The notes under the pieces: model-generated | Told to the model about the DNA's origin: nothing | The model's input: only the letters and a program-made list of their open reading frames with translations | Databases searched by the model: none | Translations under genes and position numbers: made by a program | NCBI GenBank assembly: GCA_046330315.1 | Contig: JAXLSZ010000004.1 | Coordinates: 310,001 to 374,000 of the forward strand | Direction: 5' to 3' | From: JAXLSZ01 sp046330315 | Lineage (GTDB): Bacteria > Actinomycetota > Thermoleophilia > Solirubrobacterales > 70-9 | DNA: 64,000 nt | In this document: positions 52,106-60,095 of the stretch, piece by piece | Layout of the letters: each line of letters opens with the position of its first letter | How positions within the stretch are numbered: position 1 is the stretch's first letter

Positions 52106-53293
52106 GTGGCCACCGCCAGCCGCTCCAGGTTCGCGTTCCTGCGCTCGCGCCGCAACGGCGAGGCCGGGGCGGGGGCGATCCACGGCACCGCCCGGCTCGG
52201 GCTGAAGACAAAGGACCTGGTGAAGCGGCTGGGGCCCACCGACATCGCGGTTATCGACCACACCAACGTCGACCGGATCGCGGCCGAGGAGCTGATCGCT
52301 ACCGGCGTGCGGGCGGTGGTCAACGCATCGGACTCCTCGAACGGTCGCTATCCCAACACCGGGCCCCTGCTCCTGACCCGCGCCGGGGTCACCGTCCTCG
52401 ACGCGCCCCGGGCCCCGCTCTTCGAGGTCCTTCGCGACGGCGACCCGCTGACCATCGAGGGCGACCGGGTGATGCGCGGAGGCGAGCTGATCGTCGCCGG
52501 CCGCGTCCTCGTGGAGGAGCGGCTCGCCGAGGAGCTGGAGCGCCAGAGAGGCGAGATCGACACCGCCCTGGCCGCTTTCGCCGAGAACACGGTGGCCCAC
52601 GTCCGCGACGAGGGTGACCTGCTGACGGGCGGCGTGGACTTTCCCGCCACCCGCACGACGTTCCGCGATCGCCATGTCCTGATCGTCGTGCGCGGCCACC
52701 GCCACCGCCGCGATCTGCGGGCGCTTCGAGCCTACATCCGCGACATGCGCCCGCTGCTGGTCGGAGTGGACGGGGGGGCCGACGCGCTGCTCGAGGCCGG
52801 GCTGAAGCCCGACGTGATCCTCGGCGACATGGACTCAGCCACCGACCAGGCGCTGAGAAGCGGGGCGGAGCTGATCGTGCACGCCTACCCGGACGGCCGG
52901 GCCCCGGGGCGCGATCGGCTCGAACGCCTCGGTCTCCCCTACACGACCGTTCCGGCCGCCGGGACCAGCCAGGACGTCGCGATGCTGCTGGCCTTCGAGA
53001 AGGGGGCGGCGCTGATCGTCAGCGTCGGGGCCCACTTCAACCTGATCGAGTTCCTCGACAAGGACCGGGGCGGGATGTCCTCGACCTTCCTGACCCGCCT
53101 GCGCATCGGCGAGACGCTGGTCGACGCCAAGGGGGTGAGCCGCCTCTACAACCCGGGCCTGGGGATGGGGGCGCTGGCGATGTTCCTGGTGGCCTTCGCC
53201 GTCCTGCTCGTGATCGTGGTAATCACCTCGCCGGTGCTGGAGGACGTGGTGCGGCTGACCTGGCTGAAGATCAAGATCTGGCTCGGGCTCTGA
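52106..53293 (+). CDS. steA: SteA-type septal/cytokinetic protein
   Basis: 395 residues. Family segments: GTARLGLKTKDLVKRLGPTD, AVIDHTNVDRIAAEELIATG, VVNASDSSNGRYPNTGPLLL, a thiamin-pyrophosphokinase-like core (VGVDGGADALLEAGLKPDVI, LGDMDSATDQAL) and one C-terminal membrane helix (about 355-380). SteA works with SteB in cell separation in Corynebacterium, linked to peptidoglycan hydrolase control. The homologue Rv1697 lies between recN and mctB, as here. Confidence 0.9.
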   Translation: MATASRSRFAFLRSRRNGEAGAGAIHGTARLGLKTKDLVKRLGPTDIAVIDHTNVDRIAAEELIATGVRAVVNASDSSNGRYPNTGPLLLTRAGVTVLDAPRAPLFEVLRDGDPLTIEGDRVMRGGELIVAGRVLVEERLAEELERQRGEIDTALAAFAENTVAHVRDEGDLLTGGVDFPATRTTFRDRHVLIVVRGHRHRRDLRALRAYIRDMRPLLVGVDGGADALLEAGLKPDVILGDMDSATDQALRSGAELIVHAYPDGRAPGRDRLERLGLPYTTVPAAGTSQDVAMLLAFEKGAALIVSVGAHFNLIEFLDKDRGGMSSTFLTRLRIGETLVDAKGVSRLYNPGLGMGALAMFLVAFAVLLVIVVITSPVLEDVVRLTWLKIKIWLGL

Positions 53294-53306
53294 GGAGAGG
53301 CAGGCC

Positions 53307-54245
53307 GCGATCGGCTACAGCGCTCGCTACCACGCGGCCTCGCTGGCCGCGGTCTTCATCGCCCTGGCCATCGGGATCCTGATCGGCGCGGAGTTCGGGG
53401 GCGACGTCGTCTCCAGCACCCGCAAGGACCTCGAGAAGAGCCTGATCGGGAACCTCGCCGACGCGCGCTCGCGAGCCGACGACCTCGCCGGCCAGCTCGG
53501 CATGGCCAACGAGTTCTCCGACCGCATCTACCCGATCCTCGCCGGCCAGCGCCTGGCGGGGCGACGGATCGGGGTGGTCGGGCTGGGAGGCCTGCCCGGC
53601 GGGACCCTCAACGACATCGAGTCCGCGCTGGAGCCGACCGGCGCCAACCTAGTCGCCGTCGGAGTGGTGCGCGAGCCCCCCGACACCGAGTCGCTGGCCG
53701 GCGCCCTGGCCGACACCCGCTTCGCCGACCTGGCGAAGAACCCGGACACCCTGCAGGCCCTCGGGACCGGCGTCGGGCGACAGCTGGTGGTCGGCGGCAA
53801 CCTCCTGGAGCGCTCGGGCAGCCGCCTCTTCTCGCGACTCAGCGGCCGGTTCGGGAATCTCGACGGGGTCGTGGTCGCCCGGGACCAGCCCGAGAACATG
53901 AACAACCGCGACCGCGAGGCGACCGGGCGCCTCGAGACCGGCCTGCTGGACGGCATCGACGGGACCGGGGTGGAGGCGGTCGGAGTCGAGCCCACCGACG
54001 CCGATCCCTCCTCGATCTCCTTCTTCGCCGATCACGGCCTCTCGACGGTGGACGACATCGACCTGGTGCCCGGGAAGGTGGCGATGGTCTTCGCGCTGCT
54101 CGGGGCCGAGGGCAACTTCGGCGTCAAGGGGTCCGCGGACCGCTTGCTCCCCGATCTGCTCACCCCGGCGCCGGTGATCCCCGCCGAGCCCGCCCCGGGC
54201 TCGCGCTCGCCCTCCGTCGGCTCGGGCCGCCCCGCGGGCCGGTGA
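53307..54245 (+). CDS. mctB: SteB/MctB-family protein with a non-canonical start codon
   Basis: About 311 residues. N-terminal IGYSARYHAASLAAVFIALA-IGILIGAEFGG is the family's membrane segment, then a coiled coil and soluble domain (RIGVVGLGGLPGG, VVVARDQPENMN). Homologues usually begin (V/M)IGYSARYH, but here the codon before Ile is GCG (53307) and Ile is ATC; no ATG, GTG or TTG exists between the upstream stop at about 53268 and ATG 53502, which would delete the membrane part. A strong ribosome-binding site (AGGAGAGG, 53293-53300) is 6 nt before the GCG and 9 nt before the ATC. Partner of SteA, also linked to copper tolerance in mycobacteria. Confidence 0.8.
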   Translation, partial: AIGYSARYHAASLAAVFIALAIGILIGAEFGGDVVSSTRKDLEKSLIGNLADARSRADDLAGQLGMANEFSDRIYPILAGQRLAGRRIGVVGLGGLPGGTLNDIESALEPTGANLVAVGVVREPPDTESLAGALADTRFADLAKNPDTLQALGTGVGRQLVVGGNLLERSGSRLFSRLSGRFGNLDGVVVARDQPENMNNRDREATGRLETGLLDGIDGTGVEAVGVEPTDADPSSISFFADHGLSTVDDIDLVPGKVAMVFALLGAEGNFGVKGSADRLLPDLLTPAPVIPAEPAPGSRSPSVGSGRPAGR

Positions 54246-55081
54246 CCTGGGTCGGCTTCCCTCTCTCGCTCGCGGTCGGGGCGGTGGTGCTGCCGGCCGG
54301 GGTCCGGGCGCTCCGCGAGGCGGGGCGGGTCCGCGAGAACTACCGGGGGGCGATGCTGGCCTTCCCGCTCGGTGCGGTGATTGCGGCGGCCGCCCTGCTG
54401 GCGCTGGCCCCGCTGGCGCTGCTCGACGGCCGCGGCGACCTCGACCTACTCGACCCGGCCCTGCGGCGGTGGATCGCCTACGTGGTCGGGGTTGCCTTCC
54501 TCGGCCTGCTGGACGACACGCTGGGGAGGGGCGGCGCCGAGGGCTCCCCGCGGGGGTGGCGGGGGCACGCCGCCGCGATCCGCTCCCGGCAGCTCTCGAC
54601 CGGGGCGATCAAGGCCACCGGGGCGCTGGCGCTCGCCGCCTACGCGGTGACCGGGACCGGCAGGCACTGGGCCGGCTACCTGGCGGACGTCGCGCTGCTC
54701 CTCCTCGCCACCAACCTCTTCAACCTGCTCGACCTGCGTCCCGGCCGCGCCGAGAAGGCGCTGGTGCTGGTGGGGGCCGGGCTCTGCCTCGGCGCCTGGA
54801 CGATCGCGCCGGTGGAGCTGATGGGGATCTTCCTGGGCCCGATCCTGGTCGGCGCCCGCTTCACCCTCTCCGAGCGGGCGATGCTGGGGGACACCGGCTC
54901 CAACGTGATCGGGGCGGTGGTGGGGGTGTGGCTGCTGACCACGCTTGACGGGACCGGGCGGCTGATCGCGCTCGCCCTCGTCGTCGCCCTCACGGTCTAC
55001 GGGGAGTTCAGGTCGATCTCCGCGGCGATTTCCTCGCTTCCGCCCCTGCGCGTAATAGACTCGATCGGCAGAGCCAGATGA
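54242..55081 (+). CDS. PNPT-like (MraY/WecA superfamily) membrane protein
   Basis: 279 residues with about eight membrane helices. Superfamily marks: FLGLLDDTLG (the DD pair of the first cytoplasmic loop), NLFNLLDLRPGRAEKA (in place of the NxxNxxDGxDGL loop) and MLGDTGSNVIGAVVG. The altered second motif (RPGRA) suggests a substrate other than UDP-MurNAc-pentapeptide. Likely transfers a phospho-sugar to polyprenyl phosphate, or has lost that activity. GTG overlaps the mctB stop and its own stop overlaps pyrG by 4 nt, so it belongs to the steA-steB-pyrG operon. Confidence 0.75.
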   Translation: MTWVGFPLSLAVGAVVLPAGVRALREAGRVRENYRGAMLAFPLGAVIAAAALLALAPLALLDGRGDLDLLDPALRRWIAYVVGVAFLGLLDDTLGRGGAEGSPRGWRGHAAAIRSRQLSTGAIKATGALALAAYAVTGTGRHWAGYLADVALLLLATNLFNLLDLRPGRAEKALVLVGAGLCLGAWTIAPVELMGIFLGPILVGARFTLSERAMLGDTGSNVIGAVVGVWLLTTLDGTGRLIALALVVALTVYGEFRSISAAISSLPPLRVIDSIGRAR

Positions 55082-56796
55082 GCAATCCGCGCCACGGAGA
55101 CACCCGCTTCATCTTCGTCACGGGCGGCGTGGTCTCGGCTCTCGGCAAGGGGATCGCCACGGCCTCGATCGGCCGCCTGCTGGTATCGCGCGGATTCCGC
55201 GTCCAGCTTCAGAAGTTCGACCCCTACATCAACGTGGACCCCGGGACGATGAGCCCGTTCCAGCACGGCGAGGTTTTCGTCACCGAGGACGGGGCGGAGA
55301 CCGACCTCGACCTCGGCCACTACGAGCGCTTCACCGACGAGAACACCTCGCGCGCCTCCAATGTCACCGCCGGCGCGATCTACAACTCGGTGATCAAGCG
55401 CGAGCGGCGTGGCGACTACCTCGGCGCCACCGTGCAGGTGATCCCGCACATCACCGACGAGATCAAGAACCGGATCCTGATCGTCTCCGAATCGCAGGCC
55501 GCGGACTTCGTGATCACCGAGATCGGCGGCACGGTGGGCGACATCGAGTCGCTTCCCTTCCTCGAGGCGATCCGCCAGCTCTTCACCGACCTCGGCTCGC
55601 GGCGCTGCATGTTCGTCCATCTCACCCTCGTCCCCTACATCGGGCATGCCGGGGAGCTGAAGACCAAGCCGACCCAGCACTCGGTCAACGAGCTTCGCCG
55701 GATCGGGATCCAGCCGCACGCGCTCGTCTGCCGCTCTGAGGGGGGCCTGGAGCGCGACATCCGCCGCAAGATCGCGCTGTTCGCGAGCCTCCCCGAGGAC
55801 GCGGTGATCTCGGCCCGCGACGTGGACAACATCTACAAGGTCCCGCTGGTCTACCGGGCGGAGGGGGTGGACGACCTGGTGCTCGACCACTTCGGGATGG
55901 ACGCGCCGGCCCCCGACCTGGCCGACTGGGAGGCGATGGTTCGGCGCGCCGACGCCGCCCAGGGCAGGGTGAAGATCGCCCTGGTCGGCAAGTACGTGCA
56001 GCTCGCCGACGCCTACAAGTCGGTCATCGAGGCGCTCGAGCACGGTGGCTTCCACCATGGGGTCGAGGTCGAGGTCGAGCTGGTGGACTCCGAGGATTTC
56101 GACCCGGACCTGCTCGGCGACGCGGACGGGGTGCTGATCCCGGGTGGCTTCGGCGAGCGCGGCATCGAGGGCAAGGTCGCGGCGGCGAAGATCGCCCGCG
56201 AGCGCTCGATCCCCTACCTGGGGATCTGCCTCGGCATGCAGATCGCCGTGGTCGAGTTCGCCCGCTCCGTTGCGGGCATGGAGGGCGCCAACTCCTCCGA
56301 GTTCGACCCCGAGACACCCTTCCCGGTGGTCGACCTGCTGCCCGAGCAGAAAGAGGTCTCCGAGATGGGGGGCACGATGCGGCTCGGCGCCGACCCGGTG
56401 AAGCTCCACGACGGCACCAGGGCGCGGGAGATCTTCGGCGAGGCGGTGATCTACAAGCGCCACCGCCACCGCTACGAGGTCAACCTCTCGCTGCGGCGCC
56501 GGCTCGAGGACGAGGGCCTGGTCTGCAGCGGCACCTCCCCCGACGAGCGGCTGGTCGAGGTGATCGAGCTTCCCGACCACCCGTTCCTCGTCGCCTCCCA
56601 GTTCCACCCCGAGTTCAACTCGCGCCCCAACCGGCCCGAGCCGCTGTTCCGGGAGTTCGTCGGCGCGGCCGCACGCCACGCGGGCGAGCGCCCCGCCGAC
56701 GGGGAGGCGCTCGAGGGCGAGGCGCTCGAGCGCTCGGCACGCCGGGGCTCGGGGGAGGCGGAGAGCGCCGATCTCGGCGCCCGCCGCGCCGGCTGA
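55078..56796 (+). CDS. pyrG: CTP synthase
   Basis: 572 residues. Amidoligase domain (FIFVTGGVVSALGKGIATAS, NVDPGTMSPFQHGEVFVTED, GGTVGDIESLPFLEAIRQ) and glutamine amidotransferase domain with catalytic Cys in YLGICLGMQIAVVEFAR and His/Glu in SQFHPEFNSRP. Makes CTP from UTP. The last about 40 residues are an Ala/Glu/Arg tail. A perfect hairpin follows 28 bp after the stop. Confidence 0.97.
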   Translation: MSNPRHGDTRFIFVTGGVVSALGKGIATASIGRLLVSRGFRVQLQKFDPYINVDPGTMSPFQHGEVFVTEDGAETDLDLGHYERFTDENTSRASNVTAGAIYNSVIKRERRGDYLGATVQVIPHITDEIKNRILIVSESQAADFVITEIGGTVGDIESLPFLEAIRQLFTDLGSRRCMFVHLTLVPYIGHAGELKTKPTQHSVNELRRIGIQPHALVCRSEGGLERDIRRKIALFASLPEDAVISARDVDNIYKVPLVYRAEGVDDLVLDHFGMDAPAPDLADWEAMVRRADAAQGRVKIALVGKYVQLADAYKSVIEALEHGGFHHGVEVEVELVDSEDFDPDLLGDADGVLIPGGFGERGIEGKVAAAKIARERSIPYLGICLGMQIAVVEFARSVAGMEGANSSEFDPETPFPVVDLLPEQKEVSEMGGTMRLGADPVKLHDGTRAREIFGEAVIYKRHRHRYEVNLSLRRRLEDEGLVCSGTSPDERLVEVIELPDHPFLVASQFHPEFNSRPNRPEPLFREFVGAAARHAGERPADGEALEGEALERSARRGSGEAESADLGARRAG

Positions 56797-56823
56797 GCCG
56801 TTGGAGGGAGAGCCCTGCCCCCC

Positions 56824-56869
56824 CGAACGTCCCGGAGTACCCCCTATAGCCACCACTCCGGGACGTTCG
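56824..56869 (+). terminator. Perfect 15-bp hairpin after pyrG
   Basis: CGAACGTCCCGGAGT (56824-56838) and ACTCCGGGACGTTCG (56855-56869) with a 16-nt loop. Position after the operon fits a terminator; there is no T-tract, as often in high-GC actinobacteria. Confidence 0.6.
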
Positions 56870-56905
56870 GTGTTGCGGGGGTGGGCGTCGGCGGTATTGC
56901 GCGTC

Positions 56906-56911
56906 TAGCCT
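56906..56911 (+). promoter_or_regulatory. -10 box of the M20 peptidase operon
   Basis: TAGCCT, 7 nt before GTG 56919. Confidence 0.5.
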
Positions 56912-56918
56912 TCCGCGG

Positions 56919-58028
56919 GTGAGCGCGACCCGCCTGCACGAGCGATTCGTCCGCCTCTGCGAGATCCGCAGCCCCAGCGGCGAGGAGCGGGGGATCGCCG
57001 ACGCGGTGGCGGCCGAGCTGCGGGGGCTGGGGCTCGAGGTCACCGAGGACGGGGCGGGGAAGGTGACCGGCGCGGGGGCCGGGAACCTGCTCGCCCGGCT
57101 TCCCGGTCGCGGGGACCGCTGGGTGATGTTCAGCGGACACCTCGACACGGTGCCCCACCGCGGAGGGGTGGAGGTCGCGCTATCCGACGGGATCTACACA
57201 AGCGCCGGGGACACCATCCTCGGGGCCGACGACAAGGCGGCGGTCGCGGTCCTGGTGGAACTGGCGGCGCGGCACGCGCAGAGCCCGCCGCAGGTGGGTG
57301 TGGAGCTGCTGCTTACCGTCTATGAGGAGCGGGCGCTGGGCGGTGCCAAGGCCTTCGACGTCTCCTCGCTGCGCTCGGAAGCCGGCTTCGTGCTCGACCA
57401 CGCCAGCCCGATCGGCGAGGTGATCACGTCCTCTCCCTCCTACCAGCGCCTCGATGCCGCCTTCGAGGGGGTCGAGGCCCACGCGGGGATCCGCCCCGAG
57501 GACGGTCACAGCGCGGTACTGGCGGCCGCCTCGGCGGTCGCATCCATGGAGCTGGGGCGGCTCGACGAGGAGACCACGGCCAACGTCGGGCGCATCGAGG
57601 GGGGCACCGCCGCCAACGTGGTCGCGGGCCGCTGCCGCATCGAGGCCGAGGCCCGCAGCATCGACCCGGACCGGGCCGCCGCCGTGGCCGGCGCCATGGC
57701 CGACGCCTGCGCGCGATCCGCGACCGAGCACGGGTGCGACCTCGATGTGCGGATCGAGGAGCTCTTCCGCGGCTACCGGACTTCTCCGTCATCCCCCGCG
57801 CTGGGCATCGCCGAGGCGGCACTGAGGCGGTGCGGGCACGAGCCGCGCCGGGTCGCGAGCGGCGGAGGCAGTGACGCGAACGCCATGGCGGCCGCGGGGT
57901 TTGACTGCGTCCTGCTCGCCAACGGGACCGAGGCCAACCACACGGCCGAGGAGAGCGTCCCGGCCGAGAGCCTCGACGCGATGCTCGCGGTCTGCGAGGC
58001 GATCCTCGACGAGGCGGCGGCATGCTGA
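56919..58028 (+). CDS. M20-family metallopeptidase (PepT-like)
   Basis: 369 residues. Two-metal site: FSGHLDTVPHRGG (His, Asp), LGADDKAAVAVLVEL (bridging Asp), LTVYEERALGGAKAF (catalytic Glu pair), FVLDHASPIGEV (Asp) and ANGTEANHTAEE (last His). A dimerisation domain is inserted at about 175-285. PepT-like aminopeptidases cut tripeptides in the cytoplasm. The stop overlaps a duplicated copy of the next gene's start. Not part of the M. tuberculosis Rv1694-1701 order, so inserted here between pyrG and NUDIX. Confidence 0.88.
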   Translation: MSATRLHERFVRLCEIRSPSGEERGIADAVAAELRGLGLEVTEDGAGKVTGAGAGNLLARLPGRGDRWVMFSGHLDTVPHRGGVEVALSDGIYTSAGDTILGADDKAAVAVLVELAARHAQSPPQVGVELLLTVYEERALGGAKAFDVSSLRSEAGFVLDHASPIGEVITSSPSYQRLDAAFEGVEAHAGIRPEDGHSAVLAAASAVASMELGRLDEETTANVGRIEGGTAANVVAGRCRIEAEARSIDPDRAAAVAGAMADACARSATEHGCDLDVRIEELFRGYRTSPSSPALGIAEAALRRCGHEPRRVASGGGSDANAMAAAGFDCVLLANGTEANHTAEESVPAESLDAMLAVCEAILDEAAAC

Positions 58029-58057
58029 AGCTGCGGAAGGGCATGGCGGCATGCTGA
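58022..58057 (+). CDS. 11-codon minigene made by duplication of the DUF3866 start
   Basis: ATG 58022 to TGA 58055 encodes MLKLRKGMAAC. The 29 bp from 58022 are a near copy of the real start region at 58051, including the ATGCTGA overlap. The peptidase stop overlaps this start, and this stop overlaps the DUF3866 start, so ribosomes could pass from gene to gene through it. Whether the peptide matters is unknown. Confidence 0.5.
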   Translation: MLKLRKGMAAC

Positions 58058-59118
58058 AACTGCGGAGGGGCGTGGTGGTCTCCGAATCCCCCCTCGAGGT
58101 GGAGATCGGCGGCGAAGTGCGGGCGGCCTGGGCGGACACCGGGCTGCTCGGCGAGCTGACCCGCGGTGACGAGGTGGTCGTCAACGTCGAGGCCATCGAC
58201 CTCGGTCTCGGGTCCGGGGGCTTCGACATCGTCGTGGCGAACCTGAGCCGCGGGATGGATGCGGCCGGGTCGGCCGGGGCGCACGTGATGAAGCTCAACT
58301 ACACGCCGATCCAGCACCCGGTTGAGCCGGTCGAGCGGGCGATCGGGGACGGCGAGGCTGCCGCGGCCGGCGCTCCCGAGCCCCAGCGCGGGGCGGAGGT
58401 TCCGGTGCTGGTCCTGCCTCTTCACGGACACCTCGCGCCGGCTGCCTGGGCCGCGGCGCGGGCCGCGCCGGGGCTCAGCGTCGGCTACGTCCAGACCGCC
58501 GGCGGGGCGCTGCCGGGGGGGATCTCCCGCGACGTGGCCCAGCTCCGCGGCCTGGGGCTGCTCTGCGGCCACGTCACGGCCGCGCCCGCCTTCGGTGGCG
58601 AGATGGAGGCGCTAAGCGTCGTTGGCGCCCTCGACGCCGCCGCCAACCGGCTGCGCTGGGACGCGGTGATCACCGGCCCGGGGCCGGGGATCATCGGGTC
58701 GGCCACCCACCTCGGCCACGGGGGGATGGCGGCGCTGGACTCGGCGCACGGCGCGCTCTCTCTGGGCATGCCGACGCTGCTATCCCCGCGGCTCTCCGAG
58801 GCCGACCCCAGGACCCGGCACCGTGGAGTCAGCCACCACACCCGGGCGGTGCTTGGCCTGCTGCTCGCCGGGGTCGAGGTGGCGGCGCCGGCGGAGCGCG
58901 AGGAGTTCGTCGGGCTGCTCCGTGAGGTCGCCGGCGAGCGCCATCGGGTGCGGCCAGAGCCCGTGGCTCTGGAGGAGTACGAGGGCAGCGGGCTGCCCAC
59001 CCGGACGATGGGGCGGGAGCTATTCGAGGACCGGATCTTCTTCGAGTCCGCCCTGGCCGCCGGGGCGCGGCTCGCCGCGCTGGCCGGAGGGGAGCCCGGT
59101 GGCGAGGCGGGGGAGTGA
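58051..59118 (+). CDS. DUF3866 family protein
   Basis: 355 residues (MLKLRRGVVVSESPLEVEIG). Recognisable family segments: GLGSGGFDIVVANLSRGMDA, HVMKLNYTPIQHPVEPVER, VPVLVLPLHGHLAPAAWAAA, LCGHVTAAPAFGGEMEALSV, GPGPGIIGSATHLGHGGMAA and RHRGVSHHTRAVLGLLL. The His-rich stretches suggest a metal or nucleotide site, but the family has no assigned function. In actinobacteria it is typically found near the NUDIX/xerD genes, as here. ATG 58051 is preferred over the out-of-frame duplicate at 58022. Confidence 0.85.
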   Translation: MLKLRRGVVVSESPLEVEIGGEVRAAWADTGLLGELTRGDEVVVNVEAIDLGLGSGGFDIVVANLSRGMDAAGSAGAHVMKLNYTPIQHPVEPVERAIGDGEAAAAGAPEPQRGAEVPVLVLPLHGHLAPAAWAAARAAPGLSVGYVQTAGGALPGGISRDVAQLRGLGLLCGHVTAAPAFGGEMEALSVVGALDAAANRLRWDAVITGPGPGIIGSATHLGHGGMAALDSAHGALSLGMPTLLSPRLSEADPRTRHRGVSHHTRAVLGLLLAGVEVAAPAEREEFVGLLREVAGERHRVRPEPVALEEYEGSGLPTRTMGRELFEDRIFFESALAAGARLAALAGGEPGGEAGE

Positions 59119-59135
59119 GCGGCCGGGCGAGAGTC

Positions 59136-59277
59136 GAGGGGAGAAGAGCCGGATGAGCGAGGTCACGGGGAGGAGAGCCGGATGAGCGAGGTCACGGGGA
59201 GGAGAGCCGGATGAGCGAGGTCACGGGGAGGAGAGCCGGATGAGCGAGGTCACGGGGAGGAGAGCCCGATGAGCGAG
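59136..59277 (+). repeat. 29-bp tandem array of ribosome-binding site plus start codon
   Basis: Five copies of GGGGAGGAGAGCCGGATGAG-type sequence (the first with one or two changes) place ATGs at 59153, 59182, 59211, 59240 and 59269, each 29 bp apart. The last is the NUDIX start. Copies two to four are identical. Confidence 0.95.
59153..59272 (+). CDS. Chain of four overlapping ten-codon minigenes
   Basis: Each ATG of the array except the last opens a frame of ten sense codons: MSEVTGRRAG three times and MSEVTGRRAR once. They run 59153-59185, 59182-59214, 59211-59243 and 59240-59272. Every stop overlaps the next start as ATGA, and every start has its own GGGGAGGAG Shine-Dalgarno sequence. 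The final stop overlaps the NUDIX ATG. Layout is that of a translationally coupled series; expression is not shown by sequence alone. Confidence 0.6.
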
Positions 59278-59799
59278 CAACTCGGTTCGCGGACGGTCTA
59301 TGAGGGGCCGATCGCCTCGGTGCGGATCGACAGCTTCCGCCACCCCGACGGCACCGTGCACACGCGGGAGATCGTCACCCACCCGGGGGCGGTGGCGATC
59401 GTCGCCCACGACCGAGAGCGCCTTTACATGGTCCGTCAGCCACGCGAGGCGGTGGGGGAGGGGGCCCTGCTCGAGGTTCCGGCCGGCAAGCTCGACGTCG
59501 AGGGCGAGTCGCCGCTGGAGTGCGCCAGGCGCGAGCTGGTCGAGGAGATCGGCATGGAGGCCAGCGAGTGGACGGAGCTGAAGCGCATGTACACGAGCCC
59601 GGGCTTCGCCGAGGAGGAGGTCCATATCTTCCTGGCCACCGGGCTGCGCAAGGTGGGGGCGCGGCCCGACCACGGGGAGCTGATCGAAGTCGTCTCGATC
59701 CCCCTCGACGACCTCGACAGGGTGATCGAGGAGTGCGCCGACGCCAAGTCCCTGGTCGGCCTGATGATGCTCCGCGAGCGCCTCCGCTCCACCCGCTAA
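59269..59799 (+). CDS. NUDIX hydrolase, ADP-ribose pyrophosphatase type
   Basis: 176 residues. Nudix box GKLDVEGESPLECARRELVEEIGM with the REUxEExGU core intact, preceded by YMVRQPREAVGEGALLEVPA, typical of ADP-ribose diphosphatases (NudF / Rv1700). Hydrolyses ADP-ribose or related nucleoside diphosphate sugars. It lies before xerD as in M. tuberculosis. Start ATG 59269 is the last of five tandem start sites. Confidence 0.9.
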   Translation: MSEQLGSRTVYEGPIASVRIDSFRHPDGTVHTREIVTHPGAVAIVAHDRERLYMVRQPREAVGEGALLEVPAGKLDVEGESPLECARRELVEEIGMEASEWTELKRMYTSPGFAEEEVHIFLATGLRKVGARPDHGELIEVVSIPLDDLDRVIEECADAKSLVGLMMLRERLRSTR

Positions 59800-59800
59800 C

Positions 59801-59933
59801 CCCACCGACGTGGGACCTCTTTTCATCGATGGCCAGGGATTGGAGGTCCCACCTAGCCATTCCGCGCTGCCCACTCGGGGGTGGGACCTCTTTCCCGCGC
59901 TGGGGAAGGGTCTGGAGGTCCCACGTCGGTGGG
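59801..59933. repeat. Nested palindromic element
   Basis: Outer arms CCCACCGACGTGGGACCT (59801-59818) and AGGTCCCACGTCGGTGGG (59916-59933) are a perfect 18-bp inverted repeat. Between them AGGTCCCAC (59844-59852) and GTGGGACCT (59881-59889) let it fold alternatively as two tandem hairpins. The same core recurs at 63081-63133. Located right behind the NUDIX stop. Confidence 0.85.
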
Positions 59934-60095
59934 ATGTGGGGCCGGCCGGCAGCCGTGGGGTCTTGGAACGCCGGCGGACGCGAGCTGGAGGCCCCAGGTG
60001 CGCCGGGGAGCGGGCGGGCGTTGCGCGGGAGGCGCCGGGAGCGGGCGGGGCATTGCGCGGCAAGGGATGGGGGGCGGAGAGACGAACCAGGCCCC

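Noticed and set aside
59136..59277. CRISPR array
   Set aside because: The 29-bp units abut without spacers and contain ribosome-binding sites and start codons; no cas gene is nearby. The other tandem arrays also lack spacers.
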